Of a stretch of DNA of 64,000 bases, positions 45,422 to 56,100 are shown piece after piece. Each line of letters begins with the position of its first letter. The stretch's first letter is position 1. The translations under genes and the position numbers were made by a program. This stretch comes from Armatimonadota bacterium (lineage in GTDB: Bacteria > Armatimonadota > Zipacnadia > Zipacnadales > JABUFB01): positions 186,001 through 250,000 of the forward strand of contig JABUFB010000010.1 in NCBI GenBank assembly GCA_013314775.1, read 5' to 3'. The notes under the pieces are model-generated. The model was not told the DNA's origin. It saw nothing but the letters and a program-made list of their open reading frames with translations, and ran no database searches.

Positions 45422-46429
45422 ATGAAAGCTGCCCGGCTCCATGCCGCTCGAGATGTGCGAGTCGAGAGTATTCCAGACCCGGTTCCCGGACCCGGCCAAG
45501 TGCTTGTGCGCGTTCGCGCCGTGGCCATCTGCCCCTCGGACTGGCGCCTGTATGCCGACGGTGACGCCGGCGGCAAGCCGCTCGCCGCGCCCATCATCCA
45601 GGGCCACGAGTTCTCTGGTGACGTGGTTCAGCTCGGCCCCGGGGTCGCTGCTCCCGCCGTCGGAACTCGTGTGGGTGTGGAGCCCAGCTGGCATTGCGGC
45701 CACTGCGACATGTGCGCCCAGGGCAAGTACAACATCTGCCGGAATATCGTTTTCCCCAGTTTCCCGCCTTGTGACGGCGCCCTTGCGGAGTTCATCGCTT
45801 GCCCGGTCATCAACGTGCAGGCCCTGCCGAGTAACGTGGGCTACATTGAAGGCGCACTGGTGGAGCCCCTAGGGGTTGCGCTGCATGCCGTGCGCCTGGC
45901 TGATGCGCGGCCGGACGGGCACCTGATCATCCTGGGCGCCGGAGTCATCGGCCTGTTCTCGCTGATCCTGGCGCGGCTGTCCGGGGTTCAGAACGTCACT
46001 GTTGTGGAGCCTGTAGATGGCCGCCGAGAGCTTGCGGCGCAACTGGGAGCAACCTCAACCGCCGCACAGTGGGAAGAGCTTCTGGAGGATCGGCGCGGGA
46101 ACGTGGTGCTGGAATGCTCGGGTGAATCCGGCGCTACGGAGGAGGCGCTGGAACTCGCGGACCACGGAGGCAAGGTGGTTGTGGTGGGCATTCCCAGGCC
46201 CGAAACGGTCTGCTTCGAGGCCCATCTTCCCCGCCGGAAAGAGCTGACGATCATCTTCTCCCGGCGCTCCAGGGACACCCTCTCGGAAGCCCTCGAGCTT
46301 GTGTCATCGGGCCGCGTGCCCCTGGACTGGCTCCCGGTCAGACGGTTCCGTCTCGACCAGGTCGCTGCCGCCATGGATGCAACGGCTGCCCGGCCCGGCG
46401 ACATGCTGCGCGCCATTGTGGAGCCCTGA
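45422..46429 (+). CDS. Zinc-dependent alcohol / polyol dehydrogenase (MDR family)
   Basis: A 335-residue protein from the ATG at 45422, with GAGG upstream. Catalytic zinc ligands C37 and H62-E63 (GHE) are present. C92, C95, C98 and C106 ('HCGHCDMCAQGKYNIC') are the structural-zinc loop. 'LIILGAGVIGLFSLILARL' is the Rossmann NAD(P) site. Length and motifs fit sorbitol/threonine-dehydrogenase-like enzymes that oxidise polyols or sugar alcohols. It diverges from the GH4 gene and converges on the pentose isomerase gene, with a terminator hairpin between. Likely interconverts a sugar and a keto-sugar during catabolism; the specific polyol is unknown. Confidence 0.9.
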   Translation: MKAARLHAARDVRVESIPDPVPGPGQVLVRVRAVAICPSDWRLYADGDAGGKPLAAPIIQGHEFSGDVVQLGPGVAAPAVGTRVGVEPSWHCGHCDMCAQGKYNICRNIVFPSFPPCDGALAEFIACPVINVQALPSNVGYIEGALVEPLGVALHAVRLADARPDGHLIILGAGVIGLFSLILARLSGVQNVTVVEPVDGRRELAAQLGATSTAAQWEELLEDRRGNVVLECSGESGATEEALELADHGGKVVVVGIPRPETVCFEAHLPRRKELTIIFSRRSRDTLSEALELVSSGRVPLDWLPVRRFRLDQVAAAMDATAARPGDMLRAIVEP

Positions 46430-46439
46430 AGAATCAGCA

Positions 46440-46469
46440 GGGGCGACGATCCGTGAAGACCGTCGCCCC
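46440..46469. terminator. Bidirectional hairpin between dehydrogenase and isomerase genes
   Basis: A perfect 9-base inverted repeat (GGGGCGACG 46440-46448 with CGTCGCCCC 46461-46469) with a 12-base loop, 11 bases past the dehydrogenase stop. It can terminate that gene and, 65 bases from the isomerase stop, the ara-like operon coming the other way. Confidence 0.65.
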
Positions 46470-46533
46470 GGACGCGCTCTGTCGAGACAGGGCTGCCAGG
46501 TGGTCCGCGCACCGGACCGGGCCCCGGCAGAGG

Positions 46534-47949
<1,416 letters not shown>

Positions 47950-47997
47950 GCTCGCTCCTCCCGCTTTGAGGTATGGTGACTTGCGTGGTTTGGGAAC

Positions 47998-48699
47998 TCA
48001 GCCCTCGTGCGTCTCCTGTCCGTAGTATGCTCCGGATCCGTGCTTGCGCAGGAAGTGTCGGTCCTGCAGGTGCACATCAATGGAGACGAGACCCGGTGCA
48101 AGGCTTTCGGCCATGATCGCCATCTGGGCCACCTGCTCCAGGACGATGCTGTTTTCCACTGCGTCGTCGGGCGTCTTGCCCCAGGTGAAAGGACCGTGGC
48201 TTGCCACAAGCACTGCGGGCACTTCCAGGGGATGCACGTTTCGAAACGCGTGCACGATGTACTTGCCGGTCTGCAGTTCGTAATCCCCCGCGACCGCCTC
48301 TTCCGACATGCTCTCGGTCACGGGCACGGTTCCGCGGAAGTTGTCCGCATGGGTCGTCCCGTAGCAGGGCAGGGCGCGCTTCGCCTGGGCCCATGCCGTT
48401 GCATGTGGAGAATGGGTGTGCGCGATGCCGCCGATGCCCGGGAAGCTGCGGTACAGTTCGAGGTGCGTCGGGGTATCTGACGACGGGCGCAGCCTGCCTT
48501 CCACCACGCGCCCCGCGAGATCAACCACCACCATATGCTCAGGCCGCATGGTGGCGTAACTGACCCCGCTGGGCTTGATGACGATGAGGCCGGTATCCGG
48601 GTCACGCCCGCTCACATTGCCCCAGGTGAGAATCACCAGACCCGAACGCCAAAGATCCAGGTTCGCCTGGCACACTTGCTGCTTGAGTAGCTCGAGCAT
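47998..48699 (-). CDS. araD: L-ribulose-5-phosphate 4-epimerase
   Basis: A 233-residue class II aldolase-fold enzyme that converts L-ribulose 5-phosphate to D-xylulose 5-phosphate, the last step of L-arabinose catabolism. Identity is clear: 'LTWGNVSGRDP', 'IKPSGVSYATM', 'PSSDTPTHLELY' and 'ASHGPFTWGK' are hallmarks of AraD. Zinc ligands H94, H96 ('HTH') and H168 are kept, as is the catalytic D119 ('TTHADN'). Length matches E. coli AraD (231). The ATG at 48699 has AAGGA 9 bases upstream. It lies between the kinase gene (69 bases upstream) and the isomerase gene (48 bases downstream), on the same strand. L-fuculose-phosphate aldolase is an unlikely alternative because of the AraD-specific residues. 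Confidence 0.95.
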   Translation of the reverse strand: MLELLKQQVCQANLDLWRSGLVILTWGNVSGRDPDTGLIVIKPSGVSYATMRPEHMVVVDLAGRVVEGRLRPSSDTPTHLELYRSFPGIGGIAHTHSPHATAWAQAKRALPCYGTTHADNFRGTVPVTESMSEEAVAGDYELQTGKYIVHAFRNVHPLEVPAVLVASHGPFTWGKTPDDAVENSIVLEQVAQMAIMAESLAPGLVSIDVHLQDRHFLRKHGSGAYYGQETHEG

Positions 48700-48768
48700 C
48701 GAAAACAGTCCTTGTCCGCCAGCTAGCGACGCGCAGGCCCGGCAGATTCGGTCGAGATCAGCCCGGCC

Positions 48769-50451
48769 TCACGACACCCGCTTCTTGATATCCAAGAGCG
48801 CCTTCATAATGTCGTACAACGACTCCGCATGCCCCTCCACCCCGAAGGTGTCGTGCAGGCGCTTGTAAAGGGCGTATAGCTCCGTGTAGACCGCATGGTT
48901 GGCGGCATCGGGCTCGAACACCAGGTCCTTGACGCCGGTCATCGCCACCTGGGCATCTTCCGTGGTGTCATAGCCGCCGGCGGCCGAGCCGGCCACCACG
49001 GCGCCGAAGATCGCCGCACCCAGGGCGCATGTCTGCCCGGAGCGAGACACTTCCAGCCTCTGCCCGGTCACATCTGCGTAGATCTGCATGAGAAGCGGGT
49101 TCTTCTCGGCAATCCCGCCACAGCAGATGATCCGCTCGATCGGCACGCCATACTCCTTCATCCGGTTGTGGATGGTCAGCGCACCGAAGGCGGTGGCTTC
49201 GATCAGCGCCCGGTAGACTTCGGCGCGGTTGGTCTGCAGCGTCTGGCCGATGAGCAGGCCGGTAAGGCGCGCATCCACGAGCACTGTCCGGTTGCCGTTA
49301 TTCCAGTCCAGCGCCAGCAGGCCGCTTTGGCCGGGCTTGAGCTGCGCGGCCTCCTCCGTGAGGCGTTCGTGGAGCTTCGCGTCACCTTCGCAGAGCACCG
49401 ACACAAACCAGTTGAAGATATCGCCGACTGCGGACTGACCGGCTTCGATGCCGAGATAACCCGGCAGCACCGAGCCGTCCACGATTCCGCAGACGCCCGG
49501 GATGTCCGTCGTCAGTTCGGTCTTCCGGGCCACCGTAATGTCGCAGGTCGATGTGCCCAGTATCTTCACCAGCGTACCGGAAGCCACCCCCGAACCCACC
49601 GCGCCGTAATGGGCATCGAAGGCGCCCACCGCCACCGGGATTCCGGCAGGAAGCCCCAGCCGGCCAGCCCACTCCTCGCATAGCCTTCCCGCCGCGACGT
49701 CAGAGGCATATGCTTTCTCGTACAGCCGCGGGCGCAGTTCACCCATCTTTGGGTCGAGAAGCGACAGGAACTCGGCGTCGGGCAGCCCTCCCCAGTCCTC
49801 GCAGTACATCGCTTTGTGGCCCGCCGAACACACGCCGCGCTTGATGCTCCCGGGCCGCGTGTCCCCCACCAGCAGGGCCGGGATGTAGTCGCAGAACTCC
49901 ACCCAGCTTGCCGCCGCCTCGAACACCTCCGGGTCCACGTTCAGGCAATGCCAGATCTTCGAGAAGAACCATTCCGAGGAGTACGTCCCCCCGGACTTGT
50001 TCAGGTACTGCGGGCGATGCTCCTTCGCGAGCGCCGTGATCTTCTCCGCCTCGGCCATGGAGGAATGATCTTTCCACAGCCAGGCTAAGGCGTTGGGGTT
50101 GCCCTCGAACCTTGGATCGAAGGCCAGCGGCACGCCTGCCGCATCCACCGGGATGGGTGTGGAACCGGTGGTGTCCACCCCGATGCCGATGATCTTCTCG
50201 GGGGCGAAATCGACCACTTCCTCTGCCCGCTTCAACACTGCCGAGACGCATCCTACCAGCCCGTCGTGGTAGTCTGCAGGGTGCTGTCGGGCCACGTGAG
50301 GATCGCTCCGGTCGCCGATGACCCCGGCATCGCCGCGCGTGTAATCATGGACCGCCGTGGCAATCTCCTCCCCCGTCCGCACATCCACGATCAGCGCCCG
50401 AACCGAATTGGTTCCGTAATCCAGCCCCAGTGAATACCTGGCATCCGACAT
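48769..50451 (-). CDS. araB: Ribulokinase
   Basis: A 560-residue FGGY kinase that phosphorylates ribulose with ATP. 'LGLDYGTNSVRALIVD' is the N-terminal phosphate-binding motif. D279 in 'GAFDAHYGAVGSG' is the catalytic base. 'ILGTSTCDI' and 'CCGGIAEKNPLLMQIYADV' are the remaining FGGY signatures, with AraB-type length and spacing. The ATG at 50451 follows GGAGGG. Together with araD and the isomerase it forms an arabinose-type operon; the URO-D-like gene begins the run 82 bases upstream. AraB of other bacteria accepts both D- and L-ribulose, so the operon's actual pentose depends on the isomerase. Confidence 0.93.
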   Translation of the reverse strand: MSDARYSLGLDYGTNSVRALIVDVRTGEEIATAVHDYTRGDAGVIGDRSDPHVARQHPADYHDGLVGCVSAVLKRAEEVVDFAPEKIIGIGVDTTGSTPIPVDAAGVPLAFDPRFEGNPNALAWLWKDHSSMAEAEKITALAKEHRPQYLNKSGGTYSSEWFFSKIWHCLNVDPEVFEAAASWVEFCDYIPALLVGDTRPGSIKRGVCSAGHKAMYCEDWGGLPDAEFLSLLDPKMGELRPRLYEKAYASDVAAGRLCEEWAGRLGLPAGIPVAVGAFDAHYGAVGSGVASGTLVKILGTSTCDITVARKTELTTDIPGVCGIVDGSVLPGYLGIEAGQSAVGDIFNWFVSVLCEGDAKLHERLTEEAAQLKPGQSGLLALDWNNGNRTVLVDARLTGLLIGQTLQTNRAEVYRALIEATAFGALTIHNRMKEYGVPIERIICCGGIAEKNPLLMQIYADVTGQRLEVSRSGQTCALGAAIFGAVVAGSAAGGYDTTEDAQVAMTGVKDLVFEPDAANHAVYTELYALYKRLHDTFGVEGHAESLYDIMKALLDIKKRVS

Positions 50452-50533
50452 CGCTCGTGCCCTCCTGGATCAAGCGGCGCACGCGCCGGCTCAATTTGCT
50501 CTGTAGATTTCGTGTACTCCAGTGAGGCGACCT

Positions 50534-51514
50534 TCAGCTAACCACTTTGCGACACATCTCGTAGGCCGTGTCGAAGGCAAACTCAAGCTCTTCCATGCTG
50601 CAGTGATCCTGTACGAAGTGGGTGGTGCAGAAGAGAAGGCCTCCGTCTGCGTAGATGCTCATCACCCGCTCGATTTCGGACCTGAGAAAGTCCAGCTTTC
50701 CGAATCCGATGGTGGTCTGCACGTCCAGCCCACCCATGACCGAGAACCAGTCGCGGTACTTGTCATGGTGCTCCGTGAGGCTCATTCCGGCAGACTCCTG
50801 CCACGGATGCACCACGTCGAACCCCAGGTCGATGATCCCGTCAATCACCGCGTTCACGTTCCCGTCGCTGTGCAGACTCAGGTACGCCCCGGCGGACTTG
50901 ACCGCGTTGCAGGTCTCCTTGTGGTACGGGTAGATCATCTCCCACCACATGCGGGGGCTGAACATGAGGCCCACTTGGGCGCCCCAGTCATCGGAAACAT
51001 GGACCATATCCACACCCAGATCAATGCAGTTCAGCGCGAAAGCCTGATTCCATTCGGCCTGCCGCTGGTAGACCCGTGCGAGATCATCGGGGTACAGGGC
51101 CAGGTAGGTCAGGTGGTTCTCGATCCCGAAGGGCCCGTTCAGGCACTCGAAGATCCCCGGGGTCTGCATGTAGACAAACCGCCCGCGCTGCTGCTTATGG
51201 TGGTCCACGGCGGCCACAACATCGGCATAGGCGGACTGGTCATCGGGGTCCGCAAGCTCAATGTCCAGCAAATCCGCGGGAGTGATCGGCCCGCCGACCG
51301 AAACCCGCAGCGCGTTCAAATCATCGCTTCGATACGGCTGCGGGCCGCCGAAAAGGTGGGCGAAGTCGAACTCATACTTGTCCTCGAACGCAGCCACCGA
51401 ACCCCAGCGCTGTGTAATCGGCTCAGACAGGTTCGCGCTGACCCACCCATAGATGGGGATGCGATCCGGCTTGCCATGCTCAATGACGGTGATGACGCGC
51501 TCTCTCGAAAGCAT
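50534..51514 (-). CDS. URO-D-like (MtaA/CmuA superfamily) protein lacking the His-Cys motif
   Basis: A 326-residue protein with AGGAG before the ATG at 51514. The N-terminal 'LSRERVITVIEHGKPDRIP' and overall (beta/alpha)8 layout are those of the uroporphyrinogen decarboxylase superfamily, which includes corrinoid methyltransferases. At the position where MtaA/CmuA proteins have H-x-C for zinc, this one has 'LHSDGN' (H215-S216-D217), so it cannot bind zinc the usual way. It heads the araB-araD-isomerase run. Its sugar-locus setting and lack of haem or methanol genes argue against both textbook functions. The paralogue at 60725 retains HCCG. Function unknown. Confidence 0.75.
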   Translation of the reverse strand: MLSRERVITVIEHGKPDRIPIYGWVSANLSEPITQRWGSVAAFEDKYEFDFAHLFGGPQPYRSDDLNALRVSVGGPITPADLLDIELADPDDQSAYADVVAAVDHHKQQRGRFVYMQTPGIFECLNGPFGIENHLTYLALYPDDLARVYQRQAEWNQAFALNCIDLGVDMVHVSDDWGAQVGLMFSPRMWWEMIYPYHKETCNAVKSAGAYLSLHSDGNVNAVIDGIIDLGFDVVHPWQESAGMSLTEHHDKYRDWFSVMGGLDVQTTIGFGKLDFLRSEIERVMSIYADGGLLFCTTHFVQDHCSMEELEFAFDTAYEMCRKVVS

Positions 51515-51937
51515 TCAGATCTCCTGTTGTAAATGGGTTCGCAGCCGATATGCCTGTGACCGCAGTCAGCCCTCAACGCGGAACAGCGCGGCTTCGCCGG
51601 CATCCGCGCTCATCTCGAGACACCGGTTGCGTTTGCTTGTAAACGCCAGCAGTCTGACCCACCTCCAGCCGTCCCGGTGGATGAACTTCCCGACGGCGAA
51701 GCGGCCGCCGGCCAGGTCGGACGGGTACGCTCTCACGCCGGCAAGAGAAGACCCGGCGGGCTGGACCGCGTGGGATATGAGCCGCCGGATTCCGGACTGC
51801 AGAATCTGAGTTCCGCTCCTTCGTGCATGCTGACTGAGGCGGCACAGGGCATCATTCGCCATCCATAGACGATGCACCTGTTTCCCGATGTGGCAGGTCA
51901 TCCCGCGAACCTGTCGAACCTGCCCCCGGTGATAGCT
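51515..51937. other. 423-base gap between divergent genes
   Basis: This is the only stretch above 300 bases without a full gene. It should hold the promoters for the URO-D/ara operon (minus) and the SIS-like gene (plus). I see no clear -35/-10 pair, riboswitch or tRNA. The part at 51566-51742 reads as a protein fragment on the minus strand (listed separately). No repeats or inverted repeats of note were found by eye. Confidence 0.5.
51566..51742 (-). pseudogene. Possible C-terminal remnant of a lost gene
   Basis: The minus strand reads 58 codons of well-formed protein sequence ending in a stop at 51566 ('AGVRAYPSDLAGGRFAVGKF', 'WRWVRLLAFTSKRNRCLEMS', 'GEAALFRVEG'). The composition and alternating hydrophobic pattern look like the end of a beta-sandwich enzyme. 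Upstream the frame continues but turns into noncoding-like, Ser/Gln-rich sequence with no credible start or Shine-Dalgarno at a usable distance. I read it as a degraded gene tail in the divergent promoter region. A chance open frame is the alternative. Confidence 0.3.
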
Positions 51938-53134
51938 ATGAAGCCCGCAGTGACTGTTGCTTTGCTGTGCATTCTGATGCTCGCCCTCGCTGGTGCCGGA
52001 GGCGCTCAGCCTGTGACCCGCCCCAACTCTCCCTCCGCCGCGTATCTCGACCGGCTTCTGATTGCCATTGAGCAACAGGTAGCCTCGCTGCCGATGCACA
52101 CCCACCTTGCCGAAGCAGCCGCCGACCGGCTCATCGCAGGCGGCAGAATCTGGTTAGCCGGCGATACGGGGTTCATCATCGAGGGGCTGAATCGCGCCGG
52201 CGGGATGATGTCCGTCAAGAAGCTGCAGAAGGCCGATGACCTGCAGTCCGGCGACGTGGTGCTGTTCGGATCGCTCCGCGTGAACAGTGAGGACGAGCGA
52301 GACATGGTACAGCGGTGCCTGGATACCGGCGTCCTGCCTGTCTTTTTCGACCCGGAGATGCCCCTTGTGCCCGCGTCTATAGACCCCGCAATCCCGCGCG
52401 TTGGGAGCGAAGAGTACCTGCCTTTCGCGTCTCCCGCCAATGCCATCAGTCTCTGGACATTCACGGCCGAACTGGTATCCGCCCTCACCCGAAGGGGCAA
52501 GATGCCGCCCATGTACCAGAGCGTGGTAGTGCCCGGTGGACGCGAGCGCAATGCATCTCACCTGCCCCTGACCTGGGAACCCGGCTCCCCGACGCCGGTG
52601 AAGCCGCTGGTCCTGGGGAGGACCTACCTGTCCCGGCTCGCGCGCTGCATCCGGAAACTCAGGGCAAGCGAGATGGAGAATTTCGCAAAGGCAGGGAAAC
52701 TCGCCGCCGATGCCATGGCCGCAGGCCACACGGCCTGGATTGTGCCCGAAGGCCACCTGCCGCCGTACCAACCGGGGATCGCCGACAATCTCGCGGGCCT
52801 GCGAAAGCTCGATGGCGGCCGCAATGCCGAACGTGTTGCGGACACGGTCAAGCCCGGCGACGTGATCCTGTACATCGGCTACTATGAGCCCTTCGGGCCG
52901 TGGGTGGAAAACGCCCATGCTGCGGGCGCAAGAATCGTCACCATCGTCTCCGGCACCCCGGACAAGCCAGCCTCCGCGATGGGCGCTGACATCAACATCT
53001 GCGGCTGCTGGCCATACGGTGACGCGCTGGTGCAGGTGCCCGGCTATGACGTGAGCATTCTCCCGCCCTCGGGTGTAATTCAGTCCGCCGCGTATTGGAT
53101 GCTGGTCGCCGAGATTCAGGCCGCCACGCGTTGA
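51938..53134 (+). CDS. Exported SIS-like (phosphosugar-isomerase-fold) protein
   Basis: A 398-residue protein. The ATG at 51938 begins a clear Sec signal peptide (MKPAVTVALLCILMLALAGA, then GGAQP). Two halves each resemble a sugar isomerase (SIS) domain: 'GRIWLAGDTGFIIEGLNRAG' with 'DLQSGDVVLFGSLRVNSED', and 'VKPGDVILYIGYYEPFGPWV' with 'AGARIVTIVSGTPDKPASAM' and 'GADINICG'. SIS domains normally bind phosphosugars in the cytoplasm, so export is surprising. The Shine-Dalgarno is weak (GGTGAT). The nucleotide- and phosphate-binding Ser/Thr loop is not clearly present, so a binding rather than catalytic role is possible. It runs toward the giant enzyme gene ending 13 bases away. Confidence 0.6.
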   Translation: MKPAVTVALLCILMLALAGAGGAQPVTRPNSPSAAYLDRLLIAIEQQVASLPMHTHLAEAAADRLIAGGRIWLAGDTGFIIEGLNRAGGMMSVKKLQKADDLQSGDVVLFGSLRVNSEDERDMVQRCLDTGVLPVFFDPEMPLVPASIDPAIPRVGSEEYLPFASPANAISLWTFTAELVSALTRRGKMPPMYQSVVVPGGRERNASHLPLTWEPGSPTPVKPLVLGRTYLSRLARCIRKLRASEMENFAKAGKLAADAMAAGHTAWIVPEGHLPPYQPGIADNLAGLRKLDGGRNAERVADTVKPGDVILYIGYYEPFGPWVENAHAAGARIVTIVSGTPDKPASAMGADINICGCWPYGDALVQVPGYDVSILPPSGVIQSAAYWMLVAEIQAATR

Positions 53135-53147
53135 CCCGCGCCCGCCC

Positions 53148-56100
53148 TCAGTACTCCACTCGCACTTCGAACCTCTCCGGGCCCGGCAGGAGCGTCACGG
53201 TCTCCTGGTCGGGGTCGAACTGCGCCCAATCCGCTCCGTTGACCGTCACCCGCCGAATCTTCGTTCCATCCGGGTGGCGTACCCGGAGCTTGATGGCTTC
53301 CCACGGTTCCCGCGTGGGAGGGGTCACCAACGCTCCGATCGTCCTTTCGCCGGCGTGCGAAATCACCCGGCATGACACCGGCCCGAAGTGGGTGGGCATG
53401 CGGTCGAAGCGCACCTGCTGTCCATCCCGTAGCCACGCCCGGGGGATGGCCCACAGGAGCCGCAGCGTCTTCGATGGCAGCCCCGGCCCGGAAAGTTCTT
53501 CGGTCACCAGCATGTGCCGCAGGTAGTTCAGGGGCACCGCGCTGGAGCAGGGAATTGGATCGCTCATATCCGGAACCGGGTAGGCGCTGGCGGCGTGCAG
53601 GTCGCTGGCGTACAGCAGATTGGTCTCCCGTGAGGCGAAGGTGCTACGCTCAAGGTTGAAGGCGAGGTAAGCATAGAACGCCAGGAGGAACTCGTCGATC
53701 TTGTCCTGGTGCAGTTTGGTCAGCGCATAGCCGAGGCCATACAAGCCGTCCAGGCCGCCGGGCCCGGCATCGCGCCGGAACCGGGGCAGCCCGCAGAAAA
53801 TCAGATTGTCCGCTTCCATGTAGTCCACAATCCAGGCCAGATGTCGGCTGTCCATATCGAAGGGCAGCAGGTCGAGCAACACGCCTGCGAAAAGCTGGTA
53901 GTAGTCATCGCCTACCGGCTCGACCGCATAGAGTCGCAGGGGCAGGAAAGGCGGCTTATGCTCGGGCCTGTAGTTGCCCTCAATGGCCCGGTCGATGTCC
54001 TGCCTGTACGCAAGGGCTTCTTCCCGGTAACGCTCTGCGGTCTGGCTGTCGCCCAGGCGTTCGAGCATCCAGGCCGTGTCCTCCAGGCCCCGCCAGCATG
54101 CCAGGTTCCCATACAGCGCGTAGCACTGCAGCTCCGCAATGTCTCCCCCGTAAGACCATTTCGGCAACAGTCCCCAGTGCAGCGGCTTCTCCCCGTTCTC
54201 AAGCTCCATGGTCTTCCGGCGGTTGGCGAGGGTCCACTCGGCGCATTCCCGGAACAGGTCCGCGTGCTTCCCCAACCAGTCCATGTTGCCCGTCAGCCGC
54301 GCCAGACTTACGGCGTACATGGGCTGCAGGCCGTTGCGGTATTGCTGGTGCCGATCGGCGTAGGTCTTGTATTCCTCCACCTTCTTCAGGAACTCCGCGT
54401 GCAGGTACGTGGCATCCATGTACCGTTCTGCATCCCCGGACAGTCCGAAGTACGCCAGGGCCAACATAGCGAAGCCTTCCTCGACCCCGTAAAGGCTCCC
54501 CTCGTAGACCGATGGCATCGAGCCATACGGCATGATGTCCCCGTCGGCGTTGATGTACAGTTGCGCCAGGACCGCTTTGAGCATCCGGTTGACCCGTTCT
54601 TCGGGAACTTCGACGGGAGCCGACGGGGCGATCAACTCGTCCCAGTAGTCGCGGAAACGCGCCAGCGCGGCGTCGTAACCCGCGTTTCGATACACTCCGG
54701 GCGCAGCGTGCGCTCCACCAAGTCCGTGCGGGTAGACCAGGTCCAGCGTGCCCGGACAGTCCAGGTCGAACTCGACCGTCGCCCCGTCCCCAGCCAGCCT
54801 TCCTTGACTCGTTGTGGCCAGGACCGGCCGAGATCCGCAGGTGAGCACGTCATCCTGCAGAGTGGCGCCTTCAGGGAGTCCTTTCACCCGCAAACGCACT
54901 TGGGTCTTCCCGGGCCGGCCATCCGCACGGCTCACTTCGGTACGCACGAAAAGCGCGGGGATCCGACGGTTATCATCCGCGAAGGACACGAAGGCCGTCT
55001 GCCGCACCAGCAGGTCGCCTGCCCGACCCTCAATCACTGTGCCCGGTCGCCAGCCGTCGATCAGGACCCGCGTCACTGTGTCCAGGCAATCTTCCAGCGT
55101 AAGTTCATCCTCGCCAAAGCCGAAGGACAGGCGCTCCCGGGCCAGGATGGTGCCATCCCGCGTCACCCCGATCTCCTCGCGCAGATCCTTGAGGCCCAGC
55201 AATGCCCGGGCGGGGGTCATGGACAGCGCCAGCGGAACCAGGTCGTCGTATCCCGGCTCCTTGCCCGATGCCAGTAGTTGCGTTTCGAAGCTCCTGTCCG
55301 CCACCAGACGGTCAGGCCACGTGTGGGGGGTGGCAGGCAGGTATCGCAATACCTCGATCTCCGCCAGATCGGCGACTGGCCTTCGGAACCTGACCCCGAC
55401 GGCCTCGCAGGCGAATGGCTCGAAGCTGAGTTCCAGCCGCGCGCCGCTCTGCTCAGCCCTGGGCTCCAATTCCCGCCAGTCTTCGCCGTTTCTCGCGAGC
55501 ACAGCCACATCATCGGTGCGCTCCGCCTCCCCGGAGAAGTGCAGCACCACCCGGTCCGCCACGTGCTGCACAGGCCATTCCACGGACGCGAACCAGACCT
55601 GACCGGCGGGCTTGGCCGCATCGCCATCCACCAGCGCGGGGCGCTCTCCCGCTTCCGTCTCAACTGCCTCCCAGACTATGCATCGGGACGCGCCGGGCTG
55701 TGTCTCGCTGAGCCGCGCCAGGTTCGGCACCAATTCGCGCCCACCCAGTTTCCGCTGCTCCGACGGCGACAGCACCCGCGCGCCCTCAATGCTCTCAGCG
55801 CCCGCGCCACCTTCGAAAGCCATCACTTCCTGCAGCGCCATGAGCCCCCGGTCCCGCGCGCCACGGGCAGGCTGGACCACCCGAAACGACTGCGCCTGCA
55901 CGGGCTCGAAACCCACGACCGTTCGGCGCGCCGTGGGTTCCAGCCAGGTCTCCGGCGCGAGCACCGGCACCCAGGACTTGTCGCTGAGGTACTCGACCCG
56001 GAACGCTCGCGGGTACCAGGTGTCCTGCGACCACCAGATCTCCACGCGGCCAATACTCACCACTTCGGGCCAGTCCAACCGCACCCAGTGCTCGACCTCT

